From: UBA6144 sp964399165
GTDB lineage: Bacteria > Bdellovibrionota > Bacteriovoracia > Bacteriovoracales > Bacteriovoracaceae
Assembly (NCBI GenBank): GCA_964399165.1
Contig: CAYNPO010000010.1
Span: 58,976-122,975, forward strand
Length of the DNA: 64,000 bases
Direction of reading: 5' to 3'
Shown: positions 40,686 to 48,733 of the stretch, in pieces
Layout of the letters: every line of letters begins with the position of its first letter
Position numbering within the stretch: position 1 is the first letter of the stretch
The notes under the pieces: generated by a model
Seen by the model: the letters and a program-made list of their open reading frames with translations, nothing else
The model's database searches: none
What the model was told of the DNA's origin: nothing
Program-made: the position numbers and the translations under genes

Positions 40686-41446
40686 GTCTTCCAGGGGGCG
40701 TCCCCTTTCTCCCACATGGCCTCCAACTGCTGCTTGTCGCGCAAAGTGTCCATGGCCTTCCAAAAGGCGCGGTGGCGGTAGGCGGCCAGCTGCCCGTCGG
40801 CGGCGAGGGCTTCCAAGGGACCGCGCTCGAAGACCGTGTCGTCCCCTTCCAGGCGCTCGAACACGCCCTGCTCACACACGAAGAAGCCGCCGTTGATCCA
40901 GGCGCCGTCCCCGGCGGGTTTCTCGGTGAAACGGGCCACGCGGTCCCCGTCGAGTTCAAGGGCGCCAAAGCGCCCTTCCGGCTGCACGGAGGTGACGGTG
41001 ACCGTCTTGCCGGCTTTGCGATGGTGCTCGAGGAGGGCCTTGAGGTCCACGTTCCCCACGCCGTCGCCGTAGGTGAGGAAGAAGGGCCCGTCGCCGAGGT
41101 AGGCGCGCGCGCGCTTAAGCCGCCCGCCGGTCATGGTGTGCAGCCCGGTGTCCACCAGGCTCACTTTCCACGGTTCTCCCGCGCGTTGATGGAAGACCGT
41201 TTCGTTCTTAGTGAAGTCCATGGTCACGTCCGACTGGTGCAACAGGTAGTTCGCGAAGTACTCCTTCACGGCATAACCCTTGTACCCGAGCAGCACTACG
41301 AACTCGTTATGCCCGTGGGCGGAGAAGTGCTTCATGATGTGCCAGAGGATGGGCCTGCCGCCGATCATGACCATGGGTTTGGGGCGCGCCTCGGTCTCTT
41401 CGCTCAGGCGGGTGCCGAAGCCCCCCGCCAAGATGGCCACTTTCAT
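40676..41446 (-). CDS. rfbF: Glucose-1-phosphate cytidylyltransferase
   Basis: The 256-residue nucleotidyltransferase starts M-K-V-A-I-L-A-G-G-F-G-T-R-L, has R-P-K-P-M-V near residue 21, Y-G-D-G-V-G-N-V near residue 126 and G-G-F-F-V near residue 181. This pattern is specific for RfbF. It makes CDP-glucose, the substrate of RfbG. It overlaps rfbH and rfbG at both ends. Confidence 0.94.
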   Translation of the reverse strand: MKVAILAGGFGTRLSEETEARPKPMVMIGGRPILWHIMKHFSAHGHNEFVVLLGYKGYAVKEYFANYLLHQSDVTMDFTKNETVFHQRAGEPWKVSLVDTGLHTMTGGRLKRARAYLGDGPFFLTYGDGVGNVDLKALLEHHRKAGKTVTVTSVQPEGRFGALELDGDRVARFTEKPAGDGAWINGGFFVCEQGVFERLEGDDTVFERGPLEALAADGQLAAYRHRAFWKAMDTLRDKQQLEAMWEKGDAPWKTWT

Positions 41447-42738
41447 CTCCCCTCCAGCGCGGCCGCCAACTGGGCGGCGATGTAGTCCATGTGCTCGGTT
41501 CCTAGCGCGGGATAAACCCCCACCCAGAACGTGTGGTGCATGATGTGGTCGGTGCGGGGGAGCTCTCCCACCGCGCGTTTATGGGCACGGGCGTAGAGCG
41601 GCTGGCGCAGCAGGTTCCCCCCGAAGAGAAGGCGCGTGCCAATTTTATTGGCCTCGAGCTTGCGCACGATCTCCCTTCGCCCGATAGCTCCATCCCCGCG
41701 CAGAGTGACGGGAAAGCCGAACCAACTGGCCTCGCCCCCCTCGATGGTGCGCGGGAGGATCAGACGGTCGGCCAGCGGCGCGAGTTTTGTCTCCAGGTAG
41801 CGGGCGTTCTCATTGCGGCGACGGATGAAGTCCGGCAGTTTCTTGAGTTGGCTCACGCCCAAAGCCGCCTGCATGTCCGTGGCCTTGAGATTGTAGCCCA
41901 CGTGGCTGTAGACGTACTTGTGGTCATAGCCTTCAGGGAGTTCGGCGAAGCGCTGATCGAAGCGCTTGCCACAGGTGTTGTCTTTGCCAGGTGGGCACCA
42001 GCAATCGCGGCCCCAGTCGCGAAAACTCTCGGCGATCTTGCGTAAGCGCGGGTCGTTGGTGAGCACCACGCCGCCTTCCCCGGTGGTCATGTGGTGGGCG
42101 GGATAAAAGCTTGCGGTGGCGAAGTCCCCATAGGACCCCACTGGTTTGCCATGCACTCGCGCGCCCACGGCGTCGCAACAGTCCTCCACCAGCCATAGAC
42201 CGTGGCGGTCGCAGAACTCCCGCACCGCCTTGGCATCGAAAGGGTTGCCCAGGGCGTGGGCCACCATTACGGCGGCCGTGCGAGGGGAAAGGGCCTTCTC
42301 CAGCTCCGCCACGTCCAACTGGTGGGTGTCGAGTTCCACGTCCACGAACACCGGCACGCAGCCATGCTGCACGATGGGGTTCACGGTGGTGGGAAAGCCA
42401 GCCGCCACCGTGATGACTTCGTCCCCGGGCACAATGGCGTCCGGGCCGAGGGCCGGCGAGGTCAGGGCGGAAAAAGCGAGCAGGTTGGCCGAGGACCCGG
42501 AGTTGGTGAAAAGGGCGTGGCGGACCCCCATGAAGGAAGCGAAGGATTTCTCGAAGTCCCGGGTGTGCCGGCCGGCAGTGAGCCAGAGGTCCAGGCAACC
42601 GTCCACCAGGGCAGCCAAGTCGTCCTCGTCCAGGCACTTGCCCGACGCGGGAATGTAGTCCCGTCCCGGCACGATGGTCGTGGGTGGTTGGTTCCGGAAG
42701 TACTCCCGGGATGCCTGGAGGATGGCTTCTCTCACCAA
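41443..42738 (-). CDS. rfbH: CDP-4-keto-6-deoxyglucose 3-dehydrase (RfbH/E1)
   Basis: The 431-residue enzyme is a DegT-fold PMP and [2Fe-2S] dehydrase. Two features are diagnostic. The PLP lysine is replaced by histidine in F-Y-P-A-H-H-M-T near residue 218, and four cysteines follow the exact C-x57-C-x-C-x7-C spacing known for E1 iron-sulfur ligands (the last three in D-C-W-C-P-P and N-T-C-G). It removes the 3-hydroxyl of CDP-4-keto-6-deoxyglucose. The iron-sulfur reductase partner (RfbI/E3) is not in the window. It heads the rfbH-F-G-GT2 operon, 48 bases after rsfS. Confidence 0.94.
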   Translation of the reverse strand: MVREAILQASREYFRNQPPTTIVPGRDYIPASGKCLDEDDLAALVDGCLDLWLTAGRHTRDFEKSFASFMGVRHALFTNSGSSANLLAFSALTSPALGPDAIVPGDEVITVAAGFPTTVNPIVQHGCVPVFVDVELDTHQLDVAELEKALSPRTAAVMVAHALGNPFDAKAVREFCDRHGLWLVEDCCDAVGARVHGKPVGSYGDFATASFYPAHHMTTGEGGVVLTNDPRLRKIAESFRDWGRDCWCPPGKDNTCGKRFDQRFAELPEGYDHKYVYSHVGYNLKATDMQAALGVSQLKKLPDFIRRRNENARYLETKLAPLADRLILPRTIEGGEASWFGFPVTLRGDGAIGRREIVRKLEANKIGTRLLFGGNLLRQPLYARAHKRAVGELPRTDHIMHHTFWVGVYPALGTEHMDYIAAQLAAALEGR

Positions 42739-42786
42739 TCTAGGATGGAACGATCGGTGCCTTCCCGCAACCTTGGCGGTCGTTCC

Positions 42787-43251
42787 TTAGAAGAAGCCCT
42801 TAAGCTCGTCTTCCTTGCCACCGGCCTGGGCAGGGCGGCCAAAGTAGAATTCCTCTGGGATGGGCACCTGCGCGTGGCGCATAAGCACCTGGTCCAGCCC
42901 ATAGATGTCCCGGGCCGACTCCTGGAACACGTGGAAGACCACGTCGCCGGTGTCCAGCAGGACCCAGTCGGCGCTGTCGTAACCCTCAATGGTGCGGGGG
43001 GTGGTGCCGACGCTGCGAAGTTGACGGGCCAACTCGTCCACCATGGCGCGGGCCTGGGTGGGGTTTTGGGCGGTGGCGAGCACGTGGTAGTCGCACAGGG
43101 CGCTGCCCTTAGAGACGTCGAAAATCTTGAGGTTCTCGCCTTTGAAGCCGGCGAACACGTTGGCGGCTGCCATGGCGTGGTTCAGGGGGAAGGGCCAGCG
43201 GGCGTCTTCCAGGATTTTTTTCACTTCTTTTTGCAGGAACTGGTTGGCCAT
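42787..43251 (-). CDS. rsfS: Ribosome silencing factor
   Basis: The 154-residue protein matches RsfS (Iojap), which binds L14 and blocks subunit joining. It has the I-F-D-V-S-K-G-S-A-L-C-D-Y strand region near residue 41 and the W-V-L-L-D-T-G-D-V-V-F-H-V-F block near residue 115. It is longer at the N-terminus than the typical family member by about 20 residues. It follows the radical SAM gene by 72 bases. Confidence 0.92.
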   Translation of the reverse strand: MANQFLQKEVKKILEDARWPFPLNHAMAAANVFAGFKGENLKIFDVSKGSALCDYHVLATAQNPTQARAMVDELARQLRSVGTTPRTIEGYDSADWVLLDTGDVVFHVFQESARDIYGLDQVLMRHAQVPIPEEFYFGRPAQAGGKEDELKGFF

Positions 43252-43323
43252 GGGGGGGTCCTCTCTGAGGGGATCGTTATAGCCTCCGTCCCCCGGAATG
43301 GCAAAATCCGTCGCTCTGCGACG

Positions 43324-44742
43324 TCAGGTGACGGGCGTATAGGGGACAGCCAGTTCCCGGAGCAGGCTCCGGACCCTTCCCAGGCGCTCTTGTCGGACTT
43401 CCTCGTTGTTGCGCCCATCCACCGTTTCCCAGCCCAAAGGGCCGTAATAGATACTCCCATCGGGGTTGGTGCGGACGCCGTACTTGGACGGGCGGTGGAA
43501 AACGTCCGTGTCGGGCGGAATGCTCATGCCCAGGCCGGAATTCACGTGGCGGATGTAAGGCGCGTGTTCCCGCAGGAAATCCATGGTCATGAGGAAGTCT
43601 TCCTCCTCCTCGCCCGGGAAGCCCACGATCAGGTTGACGCTGACGTCGATGCCCACCTCCAGGCAGGCGCGGAAGTTGTCCTTCGCCCACTCGAGCCTGA
43701 TACCCTTCTTCATGAGGTCCAGCACCCGCTGGGAGCCGGATTCCAACCCGAAGGTGAGGTGGTCGCAGCCGGCGAGCTTATACGTCCTGAGGAGTTCCAG
43801 GGTGAGGCGCTTGTCCACTCGGGAGTTGCCGCCGAAGCTCAGCCCGTGGTTCCCCGCGATCAGCATGTCCGCCAGTTTGCGGAAGTTGGCGTGGTGCCCG
43901 TTGATGAGGGAATCCATGACCAGGAAATGCCGCATGCCCTGGGCCCGGGCGTTCTCCACCATTTCCTCGTAGATGTGCTCGGAGGGGCGGTAACGGAATT
44001 TCTCCCAGAAATTCACCTCATCGCAGAACGTGCACTGGGCGACGCAGCCGCGGGTCATCTGGATGGGAATGTGGGCGTGGCGGTAGCGGGTCAGGTCCAT
44101 TCCCTCGAAATCCACCTGGGGGATGGTTTTGAGGTCGATGAGCGGGCGGGGTTGGAAAGGGAGCAAGCGCCCGTCGGTGCCCATGCGGAGGACGCCGGGG
44201 ATCACGCTGTCCCGGTCGCCGCGGGCCAAGGCGGAAATGTAAGCGGGCGCTGTGACTTCGCCCTCTCCCACGATGCAGGCGTCCACCAGGCCCGCCTCCA
44301 CCTGCGCGCGCCAGGGCAGCTGGAACATGTCCACGCCGCCTACGAAAAGTTTCAGCTCGGGCGCCAGTGTGCGCAGCCGCGCGCAGACGTAGGCGGTGGC
44401 GAGTTTGTTGGTGGAGAAGACCGAGAACCCCAGGGCCTCGATTCCTTCCCGGTCCGCCCAGGCGAAGAGTTCGCGGGCCGCCCAGTTGAGCTGCACCCTC
44501 ACGTGGGGGAGGATACGCTGGCGGAATTCCGGTCCGGTCTCCCAGTCGAGGGTGTAGCCACCCTGCCAGAAGTCCGGGGCCCCCTCCGCCTTTTGTTCCA
44601 GGTGGCGGTGCCAGGTCTCGTTGTTCATGTCCCGCACGCGCACCTCGTGGCCGGCCAGGCGCAGGGACTTCGAAACGTAGGCCACGCCCAAGGGAGCGGC
44701 GCTGGGATCCCACATGGGGAGGATGGTGAGGCCGACCTTCAC
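43324..44742 (-). CDS. B12-binding-domain-type radical SAM protein
   Basis: The 472-residue protein has an N-terminal Rossmann-like domain (P-L-G-V-A-Y-V-S-K-S-L near residue 20) as in B12-binding radical SAM enzymes, but the D-x-H-x-x-G cobalamin motif is not evident. The radical SAM core has R-G-C-V-A-Q-C-T-F-C near residue 215, with the three cluster cysteines, and G-L-E-S-G-S-Q-R near residue 310. The start is GTG 44742, overlapping the obgE stop. It sits where nadD is often found between obgE and rsfS. Confidence 0.82.
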   Translation of the reverse strand: MKVGLTILPMWDPSAAPLGVAYVSKSLRLAGHEVRVRDMNNETWHRHLEQKAEGAPDFWQGGYTLDWETGPEFRQRILPHVRVQLNWAARELFAWADREGIEALGFSVFSTNKLATAYVCARLRTLAPELKLFVGGVDMFQLPWRAQVEAGLVDACIVGEGEVTAPAYISALARGDRDSVIPGVLRMGTDGRLLPFQPRPLIDLKTIPQVDFEGMDLTRYRHAHIPIQMTRGCVAQCTFCDEVNFWEKFRYRPSEHIYEEMVENARAQGMRHFLVMDSLINGHHANFRKLADMLIAGNHGLSFGGNSRVDKRLTLELLRTYKLAGCDHLTFGLESGSQRVLDLMKKGIRLEWAKDNFRACLEVGIDVSVNLIVGFPGEEEEDFLMTMDFLREHAPYIRHVNSGLGMSIPPDTDVFHRPSKYGVRTNPDGSIYYGPLGWETVDGRNNEEVRQERLGRVRSLLRELAVPYTPVT

Positions 44743-45740
44743 GGGGCCTTCGTGGACCACATGAGGCGCTTAAGGACGTCCAGGTTGCGGCCCGAGACGG
44801 CGGAAACCGGCAGCACCTTGCGGTCCAGCTGCTCTTCCATCGCCGAGCGGAACTTCTCTATCTCCGCCTCGGTCATGGCATCGATCTTGGTGAGGCAGAC
44901 GATTTCGCGCTTGTCCAACATGGCGGGGTCGAACTTCTCCAACTCCTGGCGGACCGTCGTGTAGGCTTCCACCGCCTCATACTCCTCAATGAAGAGCGAG
45001 CAGTCGATCAAGTGGACCAGGGCGCTGGTGCGCTCGATGTGCTTCAAGAAAGCAATCCCCAGGCCCTTGCCCTCGGCGGCGCCCTCGATCAAGCCGGGGA
45101 TATCGGCCACCACCAGGGTGTGCTCGTTGTCCACGCTCACCACGCCCAGGTTCGGCTCCAGCGTCGTGAAGGGATAGTCGGCGATCTTGGGCTTAGCCGC
45201 GCTGATGGCGGAGATCATCGTGGACTTGCCCGCGTTGGGCAGCCCGATGAGGGCGATGTCGGCCAAGAGCTTGAGTTCTAGGCGCAACGGCAGCTGCACC
45301 CCAGGCTCGCCTTTCTGGGCGTAGCGGGGGGCCTGGTTGGTAGAACTCTGGAACCAGGCGTTTCCGAGACCCCCGCGCCCCCCCTCGGCCATGGTGAATT
45401 CCTGGCCGTGTTCGCTCAGGTCGCACAGGAGGTCGCCGGTGTCGCGGTGGTAAAGCAGCGTCCCCACCGGCACTTTCAGCCGCAAGTCTTCGCCCGCGGC
45501 GCCGTCCATCTTGGAGCCCATGCCCTTGCCGCCGGATTCGGCGCGGAAGACCTTGAGGCCCCGGAAATGCATGAGCGTGTTGAAGTTCTCGTCGGCGACG
45601 AAGATCACGTGGCCGCCGCGCCCGCCGTTGCCCCCGTCCGGGCCCCCGCGGGGAACGTACTTCTCGCGGCGCCAGCCGACGCAGCCGTTGCCGCCGTCGC
45701 CGGACACCACTTCAATTTCCACTTCGTCGATGAACTTCAT
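44739..45740 (-). CDS. obgE: GTPase ObgE/CgtA
   Basis: The 333-residue GTPase has the glycine-rich Obg fold (G-D-G-G-N-G, G-G-P-D-G-G-N-G-G-R-G-G), the P-loop G-L-P-N-A-G-K-S-T near residue 166, D-I-P-G-L-I-E-G-A near residue 212 and T-K-I-D near residue 281. It acts in 50S assembly and stress control. I start at ATG 45740 to match the conserved M-K-F-I-D-E; an upstream start at 45788 adds 16 residues across a terminator. The C-terminal OCT domain is absent. Confidence 0.95.
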   Translation of the reverse strand: MKFIDEVEIEVVSGDGGNGCVGWRREKYVPRGGPDGGNGGRGGHVIFVADENFNTLMHFRGLKVFRAESGGKGMGSKMDGAAGEDLRLKVPVGTLLYHRDTGDLLCDLSEHGQEFTMAEGGRGGLGNAWFQSSTNQAPRYAQKGEPGVQLPLRLELKLLADIALIGLPNAGKSTMISAISAAKPKIADYPFTTLEPNLGVVSVDNEHTLVVADIPGLIEGAAEGKGLGIAFLKHIERTSALVHLIDCSLFIEEYEAVEAYTTVRQELEKFDPAMLDKREIVCLTKIDAMTEAEIEKFRSAMEEQLDRKVLPVSAVSGRNLDVLKRLMWSTKAP

Positions 45741-45749
45741 GCGTGAACC

Positions 45750-45778
45750 AAAAAAAAGGGGGCCTCGGGGGCCCCCTT
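45750..45778 (-). terminator. Terminator between rpmA and obgE
   Basis: On the minus strand AAGGGGGCC and GGCCCCCTT form a stem followed by eight T residues. It lies directly before the obgE start, so obgE expression depends on read-through or a promoter inside this region. Confidence 0.8.
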
Positions 45779-45804
45779 GTACCTTCAAAAATCCCTTAAG
45801 TCTC

Positions 45805-46059
45805 TCAGGCGGGTACGACGGACACGATTTTCATGTCCTTGGTGTACCAGGCGAACTTCACCTTGCCGGGGCACATGGCGTAGATCGTGAAGTCACGGCC
45901 CATGCGGACGTTCTTCCCGGGGTGGAGCTTGGTGCCTTTCTGGCGGACGATGATCATGCCGGTTTCAACCAACTCGCCACCATATTTCTTGGTGCCGCGG
46001 TACTTGGGGTTGGAGTCTCGGCCGTTGGCGGTCGAACCGCCGGATTTCTTGTGTGCCAT
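45805..46059 (-). CDS. rpmA: 50S ribosomal protein L27
   Basis: The 84-residue protein starts M-A-H-K-K-S-G-G-S-T with R-D-S-N-P-K-Y-R-G near residue 14, diagnostic for L27. The N-terminus reaches the peptidyl-transferase centre. It follows rplU by 24 bases, the standard order. Confidence 0.98.
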   Translation of the reverse strand: MAHKKSGGSTANGRDSNPKYRGTKKYGGELVETGMIIVRQKGTKLHPGKNVRMGRDFTIYAMCPGKVKFAWYTKDMKIVSVVPA

Positions 46060-46083
46060 GGTTCAGTCTCCTATCGCGTGCGC

Positions 46084-46446
46084 TTATTTGAGGTATTTGG
46101 CGTTTTTGTGGCCGTTGTCGATCTTGGCGCTGCCGCCTTTGCCGTCGTTGATCTCGGTGATCAACAGGCCGGTGAAGTGCTGGCGATGGCCGTTCTTGCG
46201 GCGCCATTTGCCGGGGGCGCGCTTGAGCACGAAGATCTTGCGGGTACGGCCGTGGCGGACCACTTTGGCCACGACTTTAGCACCGCCGACGGTGGGCAAG
46301 CCGACGGTGGTCTTGTCGCCACCGATCAACAGGACTTTGTCGAAGTCCACGGTTTTACCTTCTTCAGTGTCGAGTTTTTCGACGTCGATGAGGTCGCCGG
46401 GGGAGACACGGTACTGGTGTCCCTTGATTTCTACGATGCTGTACAT
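46084..46446 (-). CDS. rplU: 50S ribosomal protein L21
   Basis: The 120-residue protein starts M-Y-S-I-V-E-I-K-G-H-Q-Y-R-V, with K-V-V-R-H-G-R-T-R-K-I near residue 68 and K-R-R-K-N-G-H-R-Q near residue 84 in divergent form, as in L21. The ATG at 46446 follows AAGGAG; the in-frame GTG at 46467 adds seven residues not found in the family. It is the first gene of the rplU-rpmA unit. Confidence 0.97.
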   Translation of the reverse strand: MYSIVEIKGHQYRVSPGDLIDVEKLDTEEGKTVDFDKVLLIGGDKTTVGLPTVGGAKVVAKVVRHGRTRKIFVLKRAPGKWRRKNGHRQHFTGLLITEINDGKGGSAKIDNGHKNAKYLK

Positions 46447-46528
46447 GGAGGCTCCTTGGAAAACCACCTGTCGGGGAGAGGGAAAGACCCCCTGCTTTTC
46501 GGCCCTAAGTGAGTTTAATGAGTGGGCT

Positions 46529-46557
46529 AAAGTAAGGGATATTCACGGGAGCGTCAA
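46529..46557 (-). promoter_or_regulatory. Sigma-70-type promoter of rplU-rpmA
   Basis: On the minus strand TTGACG (46557-46552) is followed after 17 bases by TACTTT (46534-46529). The likely transcript start is about 75 bases before the rplU ATG. The leader contains GGGGG and CCCC runs that could pair. Confidence 0.65.
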
Positions 46558-47762
46558 GAAGCGGAGTCCGCCGCCGGGGTATAGGGCGTCTCCCCCAGGG
46601 TGGTGTTGCCCGAAGCGCGGCAAGTTTTGACGCAAATGAGGGGCTTTCCGTCGCGGATGGAGGACTTCTTCCAACCACTGGCGAGCCAGCGAAAGACGGG
46701 GCCCTCCACAATGTCCTGGATGCGATGGAGCTTGGCGTTAATCGTGGGTGAGCCCCCGAAACTGTCCAGCATTTCACGCATCTGCAGGGACTCAGGCTCC
46801 GCCCAGAAGCTGTAGAGGGGCCAAGCCACCCAGCAGCAAGGGAGGATATGGCCGTGGCAATCAAGGAAGACGCTCTTGTCTTTGCGCACTACGCAATCAA
46901 CGCTGCTTGAGTCAGCTTCGGAGAAATCAGTCTGGGCGTGGCGTTGGGTGAACTCCCGTTCCCGCTCCAGGTTGCGGGACACGTCCAGCTGCATGCGCTG
47001 GGGGAAGAATTGCTGCCAGGGCAAGGGCTCCTGGCCCCCGGCGATGTTGCGCAGGTCCTCGTCTTGGGGGTTTTCGATCAAGTGGGAGAAGTTATGGTCA
47101 CGGTCGTACACGGGGAAAGCCGCCACGGGTTTGTTGGCCCCGGGAGAGTTCACTACGATCCTGCCTGTCTTCTTCAGAATGAGCGCGCGGAAGCCCATGC
47201 GCTGGGCGAGGGCGCGGGCCTCCTCCAGCTGGTGTTCGTTATGCTTGAATCCGATGTAGTCCCAGTAGGCGGCGCCCCCGCCGTCGATGAACGCCTGGGC
47301 GTTGGCCATGAGCCGGTCCCACTTCACGTTGATGCGGTAGAGGTGGTTGGTGTCGGCCAGGCCGTCGATCCCGAAGTGCAACTGGTCGCGGGGGCCCGAG
47401 ACGAGCTTGCCCAACTCACGCCACCACTCGGGGTTGCGCATGCCTCCGTTGGTGTGGACGCCAATCTCCAAATCGGCTTTGCAGCCCTTCAGGTAGGCGA
47501 TGATGTCCAGCAGCTGGTGGGACACGCAGGGGTCTCCCAAGTTGCCGTTGAAGTAGACGCGGTAGAGCTGGGACACCACGTCCGGCGGCAGGATCCGTCG
47601 GACGTCGTCGGCGGTGAGCTCCGAGAGATCGAGGTTCGGGTTCTCGGCGGCGCCGTGGATGCTGCGGGCGCAGAGCGGGCACAGGGCGTTGCATTTGTTG
47701 GTGACTTCCACGTGCACGGCGCGGATGTCGGCGAAGTTGTAGACGAGGTCGGTACAGCTCAC
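46554..47762 (-). CDS. Radical SAM protein with SPASM/twitch-like C-terminus
   Basis: The 402-residue protein has the radical SAM cysteines in C-N-A-L-C-P-L-C near residue 22, and C-terminal cysteines (near D-C-V-V-R-K, D-C-H-G and L-P-C-C-W) that suggest a second iron-sulfur site of the SPASM or twitch kind. Such enzymes often modify peptides or small carbohydrate-like substrates. The start is GTG 47762, overlapping the upstream stop (GTGA). It is the last gene of an eight-gene operon. The substrate is unknown. Confidence 0.75.
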   Translation of the reverse strand: MSCTDLVYNFADIRAVHVEVTNKCNALCPLCARSIHGAAENPNLDLSELTADDVRRILPPDVVSQLYRVYFNGNLGDPCVSHQLLDIIAYLKGCKADLEIGVHTNGGMRNPEWWRELGKLVSGPRDQLHFGIDGLADTNHLYRINVKWDRLMANAQAFIDGGGAAYWDYIGFKHNEHQLEEARALAQRMGFRALILKKTGRIVVNSPGANKPVAAFPVYDRDHNFSHLIENPQDEDLRNIAGGQEPLPWQQFFPQRMQLDVSRNLEREREFTQRHAQTDFSEADSSSVDCVVRKDKSVFLDCHGHILPCCWVAWPLYSFWAEPESLQMREMLDSFGGSPTINAKLHRIQDIVEGPVFRWLASGWKKSSIRDGKPLICVKTCRASGNTTLGETPYTPAADSAS

Positions 47763-48733
47763 GCGGGAACCCGGCGCTTGGTGCACATGATGTCCAGACC
47801 GCAGGGACAGGTGGCCTTGGTGCACCTTACGGGCGTGGTTGGCACGGTGAAGTTCGGGTCGGTCATGACGCCGATGCGGCCACCTTCCAGGCACCATCCG
47901 CGGAAGACGTTGCCGTAAAGGTCCACCACGATGTTCTCCATGCCGGCGTGGCAGGACCAGCCAGTCCAAGAATTCTCCGAGCGCGCGATCAGTTCTGGAG
48001 AGGTGGTGGGGACGTGGCTCCCATCGGAAGCGACCTTGCGCATTTCACCCCGGTAGACCTTGCGCGGTTTGGCGGGGTCAGGGAAGACCGCCCGGGATTG
48101 GTCCCAGTCCAGACGCTGTTCGTTCAGAATGGCCTGTTGCTCGGGGGTATAGAGGAAGAGATCCCCCTTCATGTCCTCCAGCAGCGGCTGCATGCTGATG
48201 CTCACGCCGCCTACCTCGTGCACCACGCGCTGGGCGAGGGCGTGGCAGCGCTCGAAGAGTTCGGGCTTCATCATGATGTTGACGTGCACGGTGCAGGTTT
48301 CGTTCACCAGCTTGGCTACGGCGACGAAGTGGTCCTCCTCGCCGCGCTCGGGGTGGAAGCTCAGGCAGATGTGGTCAATGCGGTGGCGGTTCTTCTCCCA
48401 CCACTCCAGCTTGCGGCTGCCGTTGGAAATGATGCCGGTGTCGCAGCCGCGCTCCTTGAGATAGGCCATGAGTCGCTCGAAGTCGCGATAGAAGGTGACC
48501 TCGCCGCCGGTCAGCTCGAAGAAGACTTTGCGGGAGGGGTCGGCGTCGATGATCCGGTCACAGAAGGCGCGCACCGTTTCGAAGTCATGGCCTTTTTCGG
48601 AACCGTCGTGGAGGGTCGTCGGGCAGTAGGAGCAGTCGTAGTTGCAGACGTTGAAGAAGCACCAATTGACCACCAGCCACTTCTTGTAGCTCTCCTGGTT
48701 GTGCTCAAGGGCGACGTAGGGGAGGGTGGACAT
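47759..48733 (-). CDS. Radical SAM protein
   Basis: The 324-residue protein has C-N-Y-D-C-S-Y-C near residue 31 as the radical SAM cluster motif, E-L-T-G-G-E-V-T near residue 71 as the SAM-binding strand, and a Cys-rich end (V-R-C-T-K-A-T-C-P-C-G and I-M-C) suggesting an auxiliary cluster. It is not closely similar to its neighbour 46554-47762, but the two lie in tandem with four shared bases. I start at ATG 48733, 29 bases inside the upstream gene. Confidence 0.8.
   Translation of the reverse strand: MSTLPYVALEHNQESYKKWLVVNWCFFNVCNYDCSYCPTTLHDGSEKGHDFETVRAFCDRIIDADPSRKVFFELTGGEVTFYRDFERLMAYLKERGCDTGIISNGSRKLEWWEKNRHRIDHICLSFHPERGEEDHFVAVAKLVNETCTVHVNIMMKPELFERCHALAQRVVHEVGGVSISMQPLLEDMKGDLFLYTPEQQAILNEQRLDWDQSRAVFPDPAKPRKVYRGEMRKVASDGSHVPTTSPELIARSENSWTGWSCHAGMENIVVDLYGNVFRGWCLEGGRIGVMTDPNFTVPTTPVRCTKATCPCGLDIMCTKRRVPA

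Noticed and set aside
42202..44964. A 920-codon open frame on the plus strand, antisense to rfbH, rsfS and the radical SAM gene
   Set aside because: It runs antisense through three well-supported genes and their gaps, has a His-, Gly- and Val-rich composition typical of antisense frames in GC-rich DNA, and shows no domain. High GC explains the lack of stops.
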